Notes under the pieces: model-generated | The model's database searches: none | Seen by the model: only the letters and a program-made list of their open reading frames with translations | What the model was told of the DNA's origin: nothing | Position numbers and translations under genes: made by a program | Origin: Lachnospiraceae bacterium | GTDB lineage: Bacteria; Bacillota; Clostridia; Lachnospirales; Lachnospiraceae | NCBI GenBank assembly: GCA_025758065.1 | Contig: CP107199.1 | Location: forward strand, 1,086,001-1,150,000 | Direction of reading: 5' to 3' | DNA: 64,000 nt | In this document: positions 51,462 through 59,368 of the stretch, in pieces | How the letters are laid out: the number at the start of each line of letters is the position of its first letter | How positions within the stretch are numbered: the first letter of the stretch is position 1

Positions 51462-52481
51462 TTAAATCCTTGCTGTCATCCCATAACGTATCTGTTCGAT
51501 TGTAGTTATGATCTGTTCGATCTCTCTTTCTTTAAAATAAAGATAAGAGTTTAGTACTGCTGCTGAATAAGGCTCTTTCCTGCTTGTAAGCTCATAGATC
51601 TTATCTGTAAGCTCCTTTGCCCCGTTTCCAAGTCCATGTTCCATAAGCCCTTCTATATCCTGGCATTTGTACCAGCTGTTTTTGATCACACCATAAACCT
51701 GTTCCATGTTTTCCGCCTGAGCCATGGTCTGGATTTCTTTTTTGGTAACATGATACTGGATAGGAATGATCAGCGCATAAATATCACCTTCTGACAGGTT
51801 ATAATATTTTTTTGCCCGGCATATCCACTGAAAATTCAGCATATCCATTTTCGTGCCAAAGCACTGGGCCAGCATTTTTGCCTCTGCCTTTGAAAGATAT
51901 TTATCCTTTATCTTCCAGATAGTCTTGAAATAAAGCATATCCATAGCCGTTTCACAGGCCGGAAGCGTTGCTTTCCCCTGTTCTAAAAGCTTTTCTAACG
52001 GCTCATAGTAAGCAGAACCTTTTAACCCGCGGATCACATCTTCTATGCTCCTGCACTGGGACAGCTGCACCAGATCCATATCCGAATGTTTATCAAAAAA
52101 TTCCTTAAACCCCGAAAGATCCTGGGCACTTTCTCTGTTTCCTGCTGCATTTCTGAGACAGGTTTTTAATATATCGATCTCATAGTGCATGAAATAAAGG
52201 TCCAGAAAACGCCTCTGCCCTACATTTGCAAACCGGTACAGCTTTGCAAAATCATGGTATTTGCTTAAGTTTAACAGCTGCTCGATCTTTCCGCGGTGAA
52301 GCTCATCCTCAGAAGCTTTGGAAAATGCCTTTTCATAAGATGGATTACTCCTTAAGAACTGAACCGCCTCAGGCACAGATCCCAGGTCTGCCATTGCCTC
52401 AAATTGCTCCGGGCGGATCCTGAAACGCTCCATAGCCTTCACCTTGGTGGAAATGCCGCTGTAACTGATCAGGCTTCCCAT
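51462..52481 (-). CDS. ntpC: V-type ATP synthase subunit C
   Basis: 339 residues, all-helical vATP-synt_AC39 family: SYSGISTKVKAMERFRIR, RFLDLYFMHYEIDILKTCLRN (trimmed), KTIWKIKDKYLSKAEAKML, NFQWICRAKKYYNL. It links the shaft to the K ring. Its ribosome site AAAGGAGTGAGG overlaps the stop codon of the preceding gene. Confidence 0.93.
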   Translation of the reverse strand: MGSLISYSGISTKVKAMERFRIRPEQFEAMADLGSVPEAVQFLRSNPSYEKAFSKASEDELHRGKIEQLLNLSKYHDFAKLYRFANVGQRRFLDLYFMHYEIDILKTCLRNAAGNRESAQDLSGFKEFFDKHSDMDLVQLSQCRSIEDVIRGLKGSAYYEPLEKLLEQGKATLPACETAMDMLYFKTIWKIKDKYLSKAEAKMLAQCFGTKMDMLNFQWICRAKKYYNLSEGDIYALIIPIQYHVTKKEIQTMAQAENMEQVYGVIKNSWYKCQDIEGLMEHGLGNGAKELTDKIYELTSRKEPYSAAVLNSYLYFKEREIEQIITTIEQIRYGMTARI

Positions 52482-52485
52482 GTCC

Positions 52486-52797
52486 TCACTCCTTTATCAT
52501 GCTTTTAAAGAGAGCCTGTGCATACTCCTCATGCCGGGCTTCATAGGCCTCTTCCAGCCGCGCCATCACTGCTTTGGCATCCTCTTTCTGCTGTCTTAAC
52601 TCCTGCTGTAATTCCTCTTCCATTTTTCCGCGTATCTGGGAAATGCGATCCTGGGTTTCTTTTTCCAGCCGGGCATCAAACGCCGCCGTTTTCTCTTCCA
52701 TTTCACGGGCCATCTGCTTTTTACGCTCACCGGCACCATCCATAACAGAAACAGCGGCTTTTTCAATATCAGACAGCCGATTGATCACTGTATCCAT
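52486..52797 (-). CDS. V-type ATP synthase subunit G/H-like stalk protein
   Basis: 103 residues, one continuous amphipathic coiled coil rich in Glu, Lys, Arg and Gln (ARLEKETQDRISQIRGKMEE). This matches the small peripheral-stalk partner of subunit E. It is the first gene of the operon, with GGGAGG before its ATG. The leader upstream (52798-52942) is very AT-rich with overlapping atgcaaaatgcaa repeats; no clear promoter hexamers are seen. Confidence 0.85.
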   Translation of the reverse strand: MDTVINRLSDIEKAAVSVMDGAGERKKQMAREMEEKTAAFDARLEKETQDRISQIRGKMEEELQQELRQQKEDAKAVMARLEEAYEARHEEYAQALFKSMIKE

Positions 52798-52942
52798 ATC
52801 ACAGTCCTCCCTTTCTTTGTTCTTTTTTTAATGCAATTTTGCATTTTGCATTTTTTTATCATACTACTTTTTTTGAAAAATAACAGTGTGAAATTGTACA
52901 ATAATTTAAAATTTAACGATTTTTTTAGTCGTTATGCACAAA

Positions 52943-52988
52943 AAAACAGGGGAACAAGACCTTTTTATAGGTCTCATTCTCCTGTTTT
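52943..52988. terminator. terminator of the DUF4145/SH3 gene
   Basis: AAAACAGG (52943-52950) pairs with CCTGTTTT (52981-52988), with inner AGACCT/AGGTCT; T or A runs on both sides. Confidence 0.8.
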
Positions 52989-53005
52989 GTACAAATTTCT
53001 CACTA

Positions 53006-54130
53006 TTAGTTAGTTACACTTTCACTTTCAGCGGCTGCTTCTTCCTGTGGCTGTGCATCGGTTTCTGCTTCCTGCTTTGCAATGTACTGGCTGGAAATAT
53101 AGGCTTCCTGACCATCATAGTTGATCACAGTCCAGTCATTATTATAGCGCTTTACATAAACAACTTCTGTTCCGCCTTCTAACTGTACCAGAATACGGCC
53201 ATTGGCAGACGGCTCCGTACGCACATTTACTTTATTTCCAGTCACTACATAGGTATCTGCCGGTGGCTGGGTCTCTTCCGGTGTAGGCGCTTCAGGCTCT
53301 GTCTGGATCTGCTCTGTAGTCACTGTCTCCGGCTGGGTCGGATCTGCTTTTTTCTTCCCCGGCATCAAAGTACGGATCGCCACTATCAGGATCACGACCA
53401 CAAGGAGCGGGATCAGGAATTTTAATACCATTTCCACAGGTGATGGTCTGTGTTTTCTTCTGCGGGTCCTTCCACTTCGGGAAGAACCGCCATAGGAGCG
53501 CCTGGTACTTTGGGGATTTCTCCTTCGGCTGCCTGTATTTGTATTACTTCCTGCTCTGTTACGGCTTCCCCCTGTTCTGGAACGATCAGAAACTCCCTGC
53601 AGTTCTGCTCCTGAGCGGGTGCCGTTTCCTGCACCGGTACCTGTACGCGGTCTTGTCCCGTCTGTCCGGCCGTAAGATGTGCTTCCTGTCCCTGAACTGC
53701 CAGCTGCTGCACCTGTTCTGGTATTTCGCACCGGTCTTGTTTCGGTCACAGGCACATTAAAGGTTTTGGATACCTGAAAATCATGTGAAAACGCATACAC
53801 CTGCTTGGTCAGAAGCTGGTATGCCTGGTTGGCATTATACGCTGTATTGTCATTTTCATGAACCGCTTTATTTCCCAAAATACGGATAGTATGATAATCA
53901 TCCTTCGTGGTTTTATCGATCCAGTGTCCCTCATAAAGCTGATCTATGGTATCTGCCAGATCTCCATCTACAAGGCATGCCTTCTCAGCCAGGCAACGGA
54001 CCATACACTCTAATATCTGTCTGGCTTTCACCATAACAAGATTATAGTCTTTGCTGACGATCAGGCGCTCTGCTTCCTTTACCCCCTGCTGGATCTGCTG
54101 CCAGCTGGTAGTGCGTTCAAAGTTTGACAT
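53006..54130 (-). CDS. DUF4145-like protein with Arg/Gly-rich linker, membrane helix and SH3b domain
   Basis: 374 residues in four parts. Residues 1-120 are a helical DUF4145-type domain (VMVKARQILECMVRCLAEKA, TIRILGNKAVHENDN). Residues 130-235 are a disordered basic linker of Arg, Gly, Ser and Thr. One transmembrane helix follows (KFLIPLLVVVILIVAIRTLM), then a Thr/Glu/Pro stretch and a bacterial SH3 domain (NKVNVRTEPSANGRILVQLE, WTVINYDGQEAYISSQYI). The SH3 end should lie outside and touch the wall; the DUF4145 domain inside. AAAGGAGG precedes the start. The exact function is unknown. Confidence 0.8.
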   Translation of the reverse strand: MSNFERTTSWQQIQQGVKEAERLIVSKDYNLVMVKARQILECMVRCLAEKACLVDGDLADTIDQLYEGHWIDKTTKDDYHTIRILGNKAVHENDNTAYNANQAYQLLTKQVYAFSHDFQVSKTFNVPVTETRPVRNTRTGAAAGSSGTGSTSYGRTDGTRPRTGTGAGNGTRSGAELQGVSDRSRTGGSRNRAGSNTNTGSRRRNPQSTRRSYGGSSRSGRTRRRKHRPSPVEMVLKFLIPLLVVVILIVAIRTLMPGKKKADPTQPETVTTEQIQTEPEAPTPEETQPPADTYVVTGNKVNVRTEPSANGRILVQLEGGTEVVYVKRYNNDWTVINYDGQEAYISSQYIAKQEAETDAQPQEEAAAESESVTN

Positions 54131-54350
54131 CGCCCTTCCTCCTTTGTATGTAATAAAGCAGTATTTGCGTTTTTAGCTGCTCTTTTATCTGCTAACGTAA
54201 GTATATCAATTTTTCCTTTGCCTTGCAATCACTAAGCACTATATGATATAGTTACTAGCAGATATTTCACTTTCATATTTTCCGCAACTGCGGAAGATAT
54301 CTGTTTACTATCCAAATCGCATACTATATTTAAGAAAGAGGACAACATCC

Positions 54351-55028
54351 ATGCGTTTAAGACATATACGCGGGGCAGAAGAAACCATTGCAGAAAGCCC
54401 CTATGTGATCCAGGAACCAGAGCTTCATAAAGGCAGCTGGAACCAGTTTTTTGGCAACGATAACCCCATCCAGATCGAAGTAGGTATGGGAAAAGGCCGT
54501 TTTATCATGGAACTGGCCAAACAGAATCCTGATATTAACTACATCGGCATTGAACGCTACTCCAGTGTACTTTTAAGAGGTCTTCAAAAACGTGCCCAGT
54601 TAGAATTAAACAACATCTATTTTATGTGCATTGATGCCAAAAATATGGCAGACTACTTTGCACCAGGAGAAGTAAACAAGATCTACCTTAACTTCTCCGA
54701 TCCATGGCCAAAAGACCGCCATGCAAAGCGCCGTCTGACTTCTCCTGATTTTATGGCTGTATACGGCCAGATCTTAGCTGACCACGGAACCGTAGAATTT
54801 AAAACTGACAATAAAGGGCTTTTTGATTACTCTCTGGAGGCAATTCCAGAAGCAGGCTGGACTATTACAGCACACACCTTCGACCTGCACCATGATCCAG
54901 TTATGTCTGTCGGAAATGTAATGACAGAATATGAAGAAAAATTTTCTTCTATGGGAAATCCCATCTGCAAGCTGATCGCTATAAGAGAACCGAAAGAGAC
55001 CACAGAAAATGTTACAGTTCATCCATGA
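54351..55028 (+). CDS. trmB: tRNA (guanine-N7-)-methyltransferase
   Basis: 225 residues. The SAM-binding motif is IEVGMGKGRFIMELAKQNPD, and the TrmB signature NFSDPWPKDRHAKRRL holds the catalytic/RNA-binding residues. TVEFKTDNKGLFDYSLE completes the core. It makes m7G46 in tRNA. The last four codons and stop coincide with the start of a dispersed repeat (55013 onward), so the final residues may have been set by it. The 220-base upstream gap, shared with a divergent gene, contains a near-palindrome ttccgcaactgcggaa near 54280. Confidence 0.95.
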   Translation: MRLRHIRGAEETIAESPYVIQEPELHKGSWNQFFGNDNPIQIEVGMGKGRFIMELAKQNPDINYIGIERYSSVLLRGLQKRAQLELNNIYFMCIDAKNMADYFAPGEVNKIYLNFSDPWPKDRHAKRRLTSPDFMAVYGQILADHGTVEFKTDNKGLFDYSLEAIPEAGWTITAHTFDLHHDPVMSVGNVMTEYEEKFSSMGNPICKLIAIREPKETTENVTVHP

Positions 55029-55165
55029 CATCTTCTTGTTTTTATAAATATGGAATTTTCCTTTTAACCCTCCTGATACCGGATTGCTGCGTGCTTTGCA
55101 CTTCCTCAATTCTAAAAACATTCGTAATCTGCTCATTTTTCTTCAAAAAATGGCTTCTTACTCAT
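55013..55165. repeat. dispersed repeat overlapping the trmB 3' end
   Basis: The first 31 bases (GTTACAGTTCATCCATGACA and on to cttgttt) match the inverted arm after spoIIE at 35620-35590 with one mismatch. The last 51 bases (55115-55165) match 31177-31227. So two parts of this segment recur at two different loci. Confidence 0.75.
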
Positions 55166-55290
55166 GTTTTGGGCGGGACCCAAGGTCATAAATCCTCCTG
55201 CAAGCACGCTTGCGTCGCATTTTTGACCTTTTTCCCCTGGTATCATCATATATATATAAAGAACAGAAATAAAAAAGGAGTCCCATTCCC

Positions 55291-55446
55291 ATGAAACTCC
55301 CACCAAAACTTACCAGACAGCTTTGCAAGGCCACCTGCGACAAAAAAGACTGGGACAAACGGGCCTTGAAACTTTGTAAAGCTTTTCGCGAGGTCAACAA
55401 ATGCCTCGGCCCCTGTCCCAGTCATAAACACTGCCACAAAAAATAA
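55291..55446 (+). CDS. small Cys/Lys-rich protein (51 residues)
   Basis: An ATG at 55291 follows AAAAGGAG by 11 bases and opens 51 codons to TAA at 55444-55446. The product has six Cys (12, 16, 29, 38, 42, 48) and two nearby His: C-x3-C at 12-16, and a C-terminal N-K-C-x3-C-x5-C-H cluster, on a very basic background. The spacing suggests a small metal-binding or disulfide fold. I do not recognise a family. No neighbour shares its strand closely except trmB 260 bases upstream. The rest of the 55029-55562 gap holds the dispersed repeat and an inverted pair near 55145-55215. Confidence 0.55.
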   Translation: MKLPPKLTRQLCKATCDKKDWDKRALKLCKAFREVNKCLGPCPSHKHCHKK

Positions 55447-55511
55447 CTGTTTGACCGCGATCCCATTGCGCCTGTTCCTGGCACAATACCTTTTTTCTAT
55501 TTTTACGCAAC

Positions 55512-55555
55512 AAAAAAGTCCGACCCCGCAGCCTCCAATATCTGCAAAACCAGAC
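55512..55555 (-). terminator. terminator of minus-strand tRNA-Lys
   Basis: GTCCGACCCCGCAG (55518-55531) pairs with CTGCAAAACCAGAC (55542-55555), using several G-U pairs in the RNA; six T follow on the minus strand. Confidence 0.75.
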
Positions 55556-55562
55556 CTTTCAA

Positions 55563-55635
55563 TGCGCCTTCAGGGACTCGAACCCTGGACAAATAGATTA
55601 AGAGTCTACTGCTCTACCAACTGAGCTAAAGGCGC
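55563..55635 (-). tRNA. tRNA-Lys (anticodon CTT), minus copy
   Basis: The acceptor stem GCGCCTT pairs with AAGGCGC, and the anticodon loop CTCTTAA gives CUU. T-loop GGTTCGAGTCC. It is identical to the plus-strand tRNA at 56868-56940, and the two face outward from mscS. Confidence 0.95.
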
Positions 55636-55656
55636 GTTCTCCTGAACACAACGATG

Positions 55657-55685
55657 ATTATAACGTACATGCCCTTTCTTGTCAA
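55657..55685 (-). promoter_or_regulatory. promoter of minus-strand tRNA-Lys
   Basis: On the minus strand TTGACA (55685-55680), 17-base spacer, TATAAT (55662-55657): a consensus promoter. Confidence 0.88.
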
Positions 55686-55863
55686 CGACTTTTTTAATAT
55701 TTTTCAAAAAAAATCAACCAAATATTTACAATACATTGTCCCCTCCTGCAAATCATGGTAAACTTATTCTATCTTACTTAACATATGTTCCCGGATTCTT
55801 TCTTTCACCTGATTTTATGAGAAGATTCCGAGAAAACATTTAACAAGAGCAGGAGGAAACTTT

Positions 55864-56799
55864 ATGATATTATTTGCAGCCCAGGAAAGCAGTGCGCTCC
55901 CTACTCTGGCTGAGACCCAGGCAGTAGCCGCAGAAGTCCACGAGGATTTACAGCAATTAAAACCAAATTCCATTTTAGAATCCATCAAAGCATGGGCTCC
56001 AGGGCTTTTATCCGTGGCTTACCGGCTGGCTATTGCTGCCCTTATCATCTTTATTGGCTCACGGATCGCCATCTACATCAGCCATTTTCTGAAAAAGACC
56101 TTTGACCGTATGGGAATGGATCTCAGCCTGAGCAAATTCCTTATTTCCCTGGCAAATGCTATTACATACGCGATTGTCATTTTCATGGCACTGGAAAAGA
56201 TCGGCGTACCATCCGCCTCTATCATTGCTCTTTTAGGTTCCGCAACACTGGCTATCGGTCTTTCTCTTCAGGGCAGTCTTGCAAACTTCGCAGGAGGTAT
56301 CCTGATCCTTGTTATGAGACCCTTCGGCATCCACGATTACATCATCTGTGAAGGCACGGAAGGAACTGTACAAAATATAGGTCTTGTATACACAACTTTA
56401 GTTACTATAGACAACCGCAAGATCACCATCCCCAACGGCAGCCTGTCCAATGCAGTCATCACAAATGTGACCGCCCAGCCAAAGCGCCGTGTAGACCTGA
56501 CCGTTGGCATCGGTTATACTTCTGATCTGAAGAAAGCCAAGGAGATCCTAAACCAGATTTATGCAAATGATCCTCTTATTTTAAAAGAAGACGGTATTAC
56601 CGTCTATGTAGATCAGTTAGCAGACAGCTCCGTTATCCTGGGTGCAAGAGGCTGGACAAATACCACTGATTACTGGACTGTACGCTGGAGAATACTGGAG
56701 CAGATCAAACTGAAGTTTGACCAGGCTGGAATTGAGATTCCATTTAACCAGTTAGATGTAAACGTAAAAAACGCTTCCGTAAACGAAAAAAAATCTTAA
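55864..56799 (+). CDS. mscS: small-conductance mechanosensitive channel (MscS family)
   Basis: 311 residues. Three transmembrane helices lie in the first half (about 42-62, 88-108, 112-135). The pore helix is the Gly/Ala-rich LAIGLSLQGSLANFAGGILI. The cytosolic beta domain has VMRPFGIHDYIICEGTEGTV and NRKITIPNGSLSNAVITN, and a cage domain ends in QAGIEIPFNQLDV. It opens on membrane tension to release solutes in osmotic downshift. AGGAGG precedes the ATG. It lies alone between the two inverted tRNA-Lys genes. Confidence 0.95.
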   Translation: MILFAAQESSALPTLAETQAVAAEVHEDLQQLKPNSILESIKAWAPGLLSVAYRLAIAALIIFIGSRIAIYISHFLKKTFDRMGMDLSLSKFLISLANAITYAIVIFMALEKIGVPSASIIALLGSATLAIGLSLQGSLANFAGGILILVMRPFGIHDYIICEGTEGTVQNIGLVYTTLVTIDNRKITIPNGSLSNAVITNVTAQPKRRVDLTVGIGYTSDLKKAKEILNQIYANDPLILKEDGITVYVDQLADSSVILGARGWTNTTDYWTVRWRILEQIKLKFDQAGIEIPFNQLDVNVKNASVNEKKS

Positions 56800-56806
56800 A
56801 AAAGTC

Positions 56807-56835
56807 TTGACAAGGTCCAAAAAAAACATTATAAT
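56807..56835 (+). promoter_or_regulatory. promoter of plus-strand tRNA-Lys
   Basis: TTGACA (56807-56812), 17-base spacer, TATAAT (56830-56835): full consensus, 33 bases before the tRNA. Confidence 0.9.
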
Positions 56836-56867
56836 GTCTATCGTGTCATTCAAAAACGCATAGACAT

Positions 56868-56940
56868 GCGCCTTTAGCTCAGTTGGTAGAGCAGTAGACT
56901 CTTAATCTATTTGTCCAGGGTTCGAGTCCCTGAAGGCGCA
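56868..56940 (+). tRNA. tRNA-Lys (anticodon CTT), plus copy
   Basis: Same 73 bases as the minus-strand tRNA at 55563-55635: acceptor GCGCCTT/AAGGCGC, loop CTCTTAA. It has its own promoter and terminator. Confidence 0.95.
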
Positions 56941-56946
56941 TTTAAA

Positions 56947-56991
56947 GGTCTGACTTTGCAGATACCAGAAGCTGCGGGGTCGGGCTTTTTT
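56947..56991 (+). terminator. terminator of plus-strand tRNA-Lys
   Basis: GTCTGACTTTGCAG pairs with CTGCGGGGTCGGGC (56972-56985) including G-U pairs, followed by six T. It resembles the terminator of the other tRNA-Lys. Confidence 0.75.
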
Positions 56992-57047
56992 CGCATATAG
57001 GAAAATGAAGATTCCCGGAGAACATTTTTCCAAAAGGAGGCAACCTA

Positions 57048-57740
57048 ATGAAACATCTTCAACGCTTTGCCGGTATCCTTACCGCATTCTGTCTTATGAT
57101 CATTCTCTTTTTTACCTCAGTAGAAGCTGTTGTTTACTGGAATCCCGGATATTTTGAAAAAGAATACACCAAATACCAGGTCTTAGACGATCTTCCTTCC
57201 ATGACTATGGATGACCTGTTAGATGTTACCAACCAGATGATGGCTTACTTAAAGGGGAAACGTGCAGATCTTCATGTAACCACACATATGGGCGGAGAGA
57301 CCCGTGAATTTTTCAATGAACGTGAGATCGCTCATATGGAAGATGTTCAGGGGCTGTTTTTAAAAGCCATTATACTGCGGCGGATCTGTGTGGCTGTCTG
57401 CGTGATCGCCCTGCTGTTTATAGTTCTTTCAAAAGCTGATCTGCGTACACTCCTTCCTTCTTCCCTCTGTATGGGAACCGGACTGTTCTTTGCATCGATC
57501 GCAGCACTGGCTGCTATTATATCCACAAACTTTACGAAATATTTTATCCTTTTCCACCATATGTTTTTTAATAATGACCTGTGGATCCTTGACCCGTCCA
57601 CAGATATGCTGATCAATATTGTACCTGAAGGATTTTTCATGGATACTGCCGGACGTATTGCTTTCCTCTTCGGCTCTCTGTCACTGATTCTTTTTGGTCT
57701 CTGTCTGATCATGACCCTGAAAAACAAACGCCGTAAATAG
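57048..57740 (+). CDS. DUF1461 (TIGR01906-type) integral membrane protein
   Basis: 230 residues with four transmembrane helices: LTAFCLMIILFFTSVEAVVY near the N-terminus, then ICVAVCVIALLFIVLS, LFFASIAALAAIIST and IAFLFGSLSLILFGLCLIM. Between the first two lies an extracytoplasmic loop with FNEREIAHMEDVQGLF, and between the last two FILFHHMFFNNDLWILDPST and on to a MLINIVPEGFF block; both are hallmarks of the family. In some Gram-positives related proteins act in lipoprotein N-terminal modification (Lit); that role is only a possibility here. AAAAGGAGG precedes the ATG; dacF follows after 12 bases. Confidence 0.85.
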   Translation: MKHLQRFAGILTAFCLMIILFFTSVEAVVYWNPGYFEKEYTKYQVLDDLPSMTMDDLLDVTNQMMAYLKGKRADLHVTTHMGGETREFFNEREIAHMEDVQGLFLKAIILRRICVAVCVIALLFIVLSKADLRTLLPSSLCMGTGLFFASIAALAAIISTNFTKYFILFHHMFFNNDLWILDPSTDMLINIVPEGFFMDTAGRIAFLFGSLSLILFGLCLIMTLKNKRRK

Positions 57741-57752
57741 GAGCATTTTTAT

Positions 57753-59285
57753 ATGAAATATGGGAAATTTATAAATCTTGGAAAAAGGGCTTTATTTTTA
57801 GTCCTCAGTATTTATTTTATACTCTTTACATATGTAAGAACCGCTCTGGCCGCGTCTTTCTGGCCATCTGCCATCTCCATTGAGGCAGATGGCGGGATCC
57901 TTATGGAAGCGCAGACCGGAACGGTTCTTTTTGCTAAAAACGCAGACCAGCCTTATTACCCAGCCAGTATCACAAAAATACTTACTGCCCTGATCGTCCT
58001 GGAACACTGCAGTCTTGATGAAGAAGTTACCTTCTCCCATGATGACGTCTACAATGTGGAAGTAGGAAGCAGTACCGCTGGTATTGATGAAGGTGATGTT
58101 CTCACGGTCCGTGACTGTCTGTACGCCCTGATGCTGGCTTCTGCCAATGAAAGTGCCAATGCACTTGCCTGCCATGTAAGCGGCTCCAGGGAAGCCTTTG
58201 CAGAGCTTATGAACCAGACAGCTGAAAGTCTTGGCTGCACCGGAAGCCATTTTGCAAATCCCAGCGGTTTAAATGATGAAAACCATTATACTACTGCACA
58301 CGATATGGCCCTGATCACCAGAGCAGCTATCCAGAATCCGGATTTTTTAGAAATTGATAGCACCCGCAACTACAAACTGCCTCCTACTAAACGCAATCCC
58401 GAAGGCGGCTATGTGGCAAACCATCACCGCATGCTGGTGAAAAATACCTCTGTCTACTATCCTGGTGCCTTTGCCGGAAAAACCGGCTATACCTCCATTG
58501 CCGGCAATACCCTTGTTACCTGTGCAGAAAAAAATGACATGACCCTGATTGCCGTTGTATTAAATGGCCACCAGACCCATTATCCAGATACAAAAGCACT
58601 TCTTGACTTTGGTTTTGACCGTTTTCAGATATTAAAGGCTGCTGACCATGAAACTTCTTATAAGGCTCTGGATAATGATATGACCATTGGAGGCATGACT
58701 GCCCAGGATAACATTTCTCTTGAATTAGACAAAAACAGTCTGGTTGTCATTCCAAAAGATGCAGACTTTTCTGATACAGAGGCTTCTCTTTCCTATGACC
58801 TGGATGAAAATGCCCCTGATAATGCCATCGCCCGCATTCTTTACCAATATGACGGCCATTCAATTGGACAAGTCTATTTATGCTCTACAGGCCAGACAAG
58901 ACACATAGCAGCTCCACAGGCCGAATTACAGACTGAATCCACCGATCAGACGGAAAAACAGCCCCAGAACCTTCTGCCCCCCGCTGACCGTTCTGCTGCT
59001 TCTCCTCAATCTGGGAAGAAATTCCCCATTATCTTAGTTGGAATCTGCGCTCTTGGTCTTACAGCAGCAGGAGTCATCCTCTTTTTCCTTCTCCATTCTC
59101 ACCGAAAAGAAAAAGAGGACCTGCTCCTGCGCCGCAAGCGCCGCTTAGAACGCCTGGAAGATATCGGCTATTCATCTTCTGATTTTGATCAGCTGCTTTC
59201 CCAGAAACGAAGCTCTGCCCCATCTTACAAAAAGCAAAAACATAAGGTAAAACGTCCCCGCAGGAAAACGCCTTTTGACCGCTAA
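57753..59285 (+). CDS. dacF: D-alanyl-D-alanine carboxypeptidase (DacF-like, penicillin-binding)
   Basis: 510 residues. A signal/anchor helix (RALFLVLSIYFILFTYVRTA) precedes the serine-peptidase domain with S-x-x-K at Ser72-Lys75 (PASITKILTAL), S-x-N in LASANESANAL and K-T-G in FAGKTGYTSIAG. A beta-rich PBP5-like C-terminal domain follows (about 310-395), then a Gln/Pro linker, a second transmembrane helix (ILVGICALGLTAAGVILFFL) and a basic cytoplasmic tail with RRKRRLERLEDIGYSSSDFD. It trims the last D-Ala from peptidoglycan stems. The extra membrane helix and tail are beyond the minimal PBP5 plan. Confidence 0.93.
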   Translation: MKYGKFINLGKRALFLVLSIYFILFTYVRTALAASFWPSAISIEADGGILMEAQTGTVLFAKNADQPYYPASITKILTALIVLEHCSLDEEVTFSHDDVYNVEVGSSTAGIDEGDVLTVRDCLYALMLASANESANALACHVSGSREAFAELMNQTAESLGCTGSHFANPSGLNDENHYTTAHDMALITRAAIQNPDFLEIDSTRNYKLPPTKRNPEGGYVANHHRMLVKNTSVYYPGAFAGKTGYTSIAGNTLVTCAEKNDMTLIAVVLNGHQTHYPDTKALLDFGFDRFQILKAADHETSYKALDNDMTIGGMTAQDNISLELDKNSLVVIPKDADFSDTEASLSYDLDENAPDNAIARILYQYDGHSIGQVYLCSTGQTRHIAAPQAELQTESTDQTEKQPQNLLPPADRSAASPQSGKKFPIILVGICALGLTAAGVILFFLLHSHRKEKEDLLLRRKRRLERLEDIGYSSSDFDQLLSQKRSSAPSYKKQKHKVKRPRRKTPFDR

Positions 59286-59310
59286 GAAAACGTTACGTTT
59301 AACCCGCACA

Positions 59311-59339
59311 TTGCACTTAGGACAGGAATCAATTATAAT
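59311..59339 (+). promoter_or_regulatory. promoter of the kdpDE-like pair
   Basis: TTGCAC (59311-59316), 17-base spacer, TATAAT (59334-59339), 29 bases before the ATG at 59369. Confidence 0.78.
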
Positions 59340-59368
59340 ACAATTGAATACAGAGCGAGGTGGATCCT

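Noticed and set aside
52798..52942. Riboswitch or T-box in the V-ATPase leader
   Set aside because: The leader is short and AT-rich; no conserved core, specifier loop or terminator could be recognised.
54280..54295. ttccgcaactgcggaa near-palindrome before trmB as an operator
   Set aside because: A single copy with an imperfect centre and no regulator nearby; noted only in the trmB entry.
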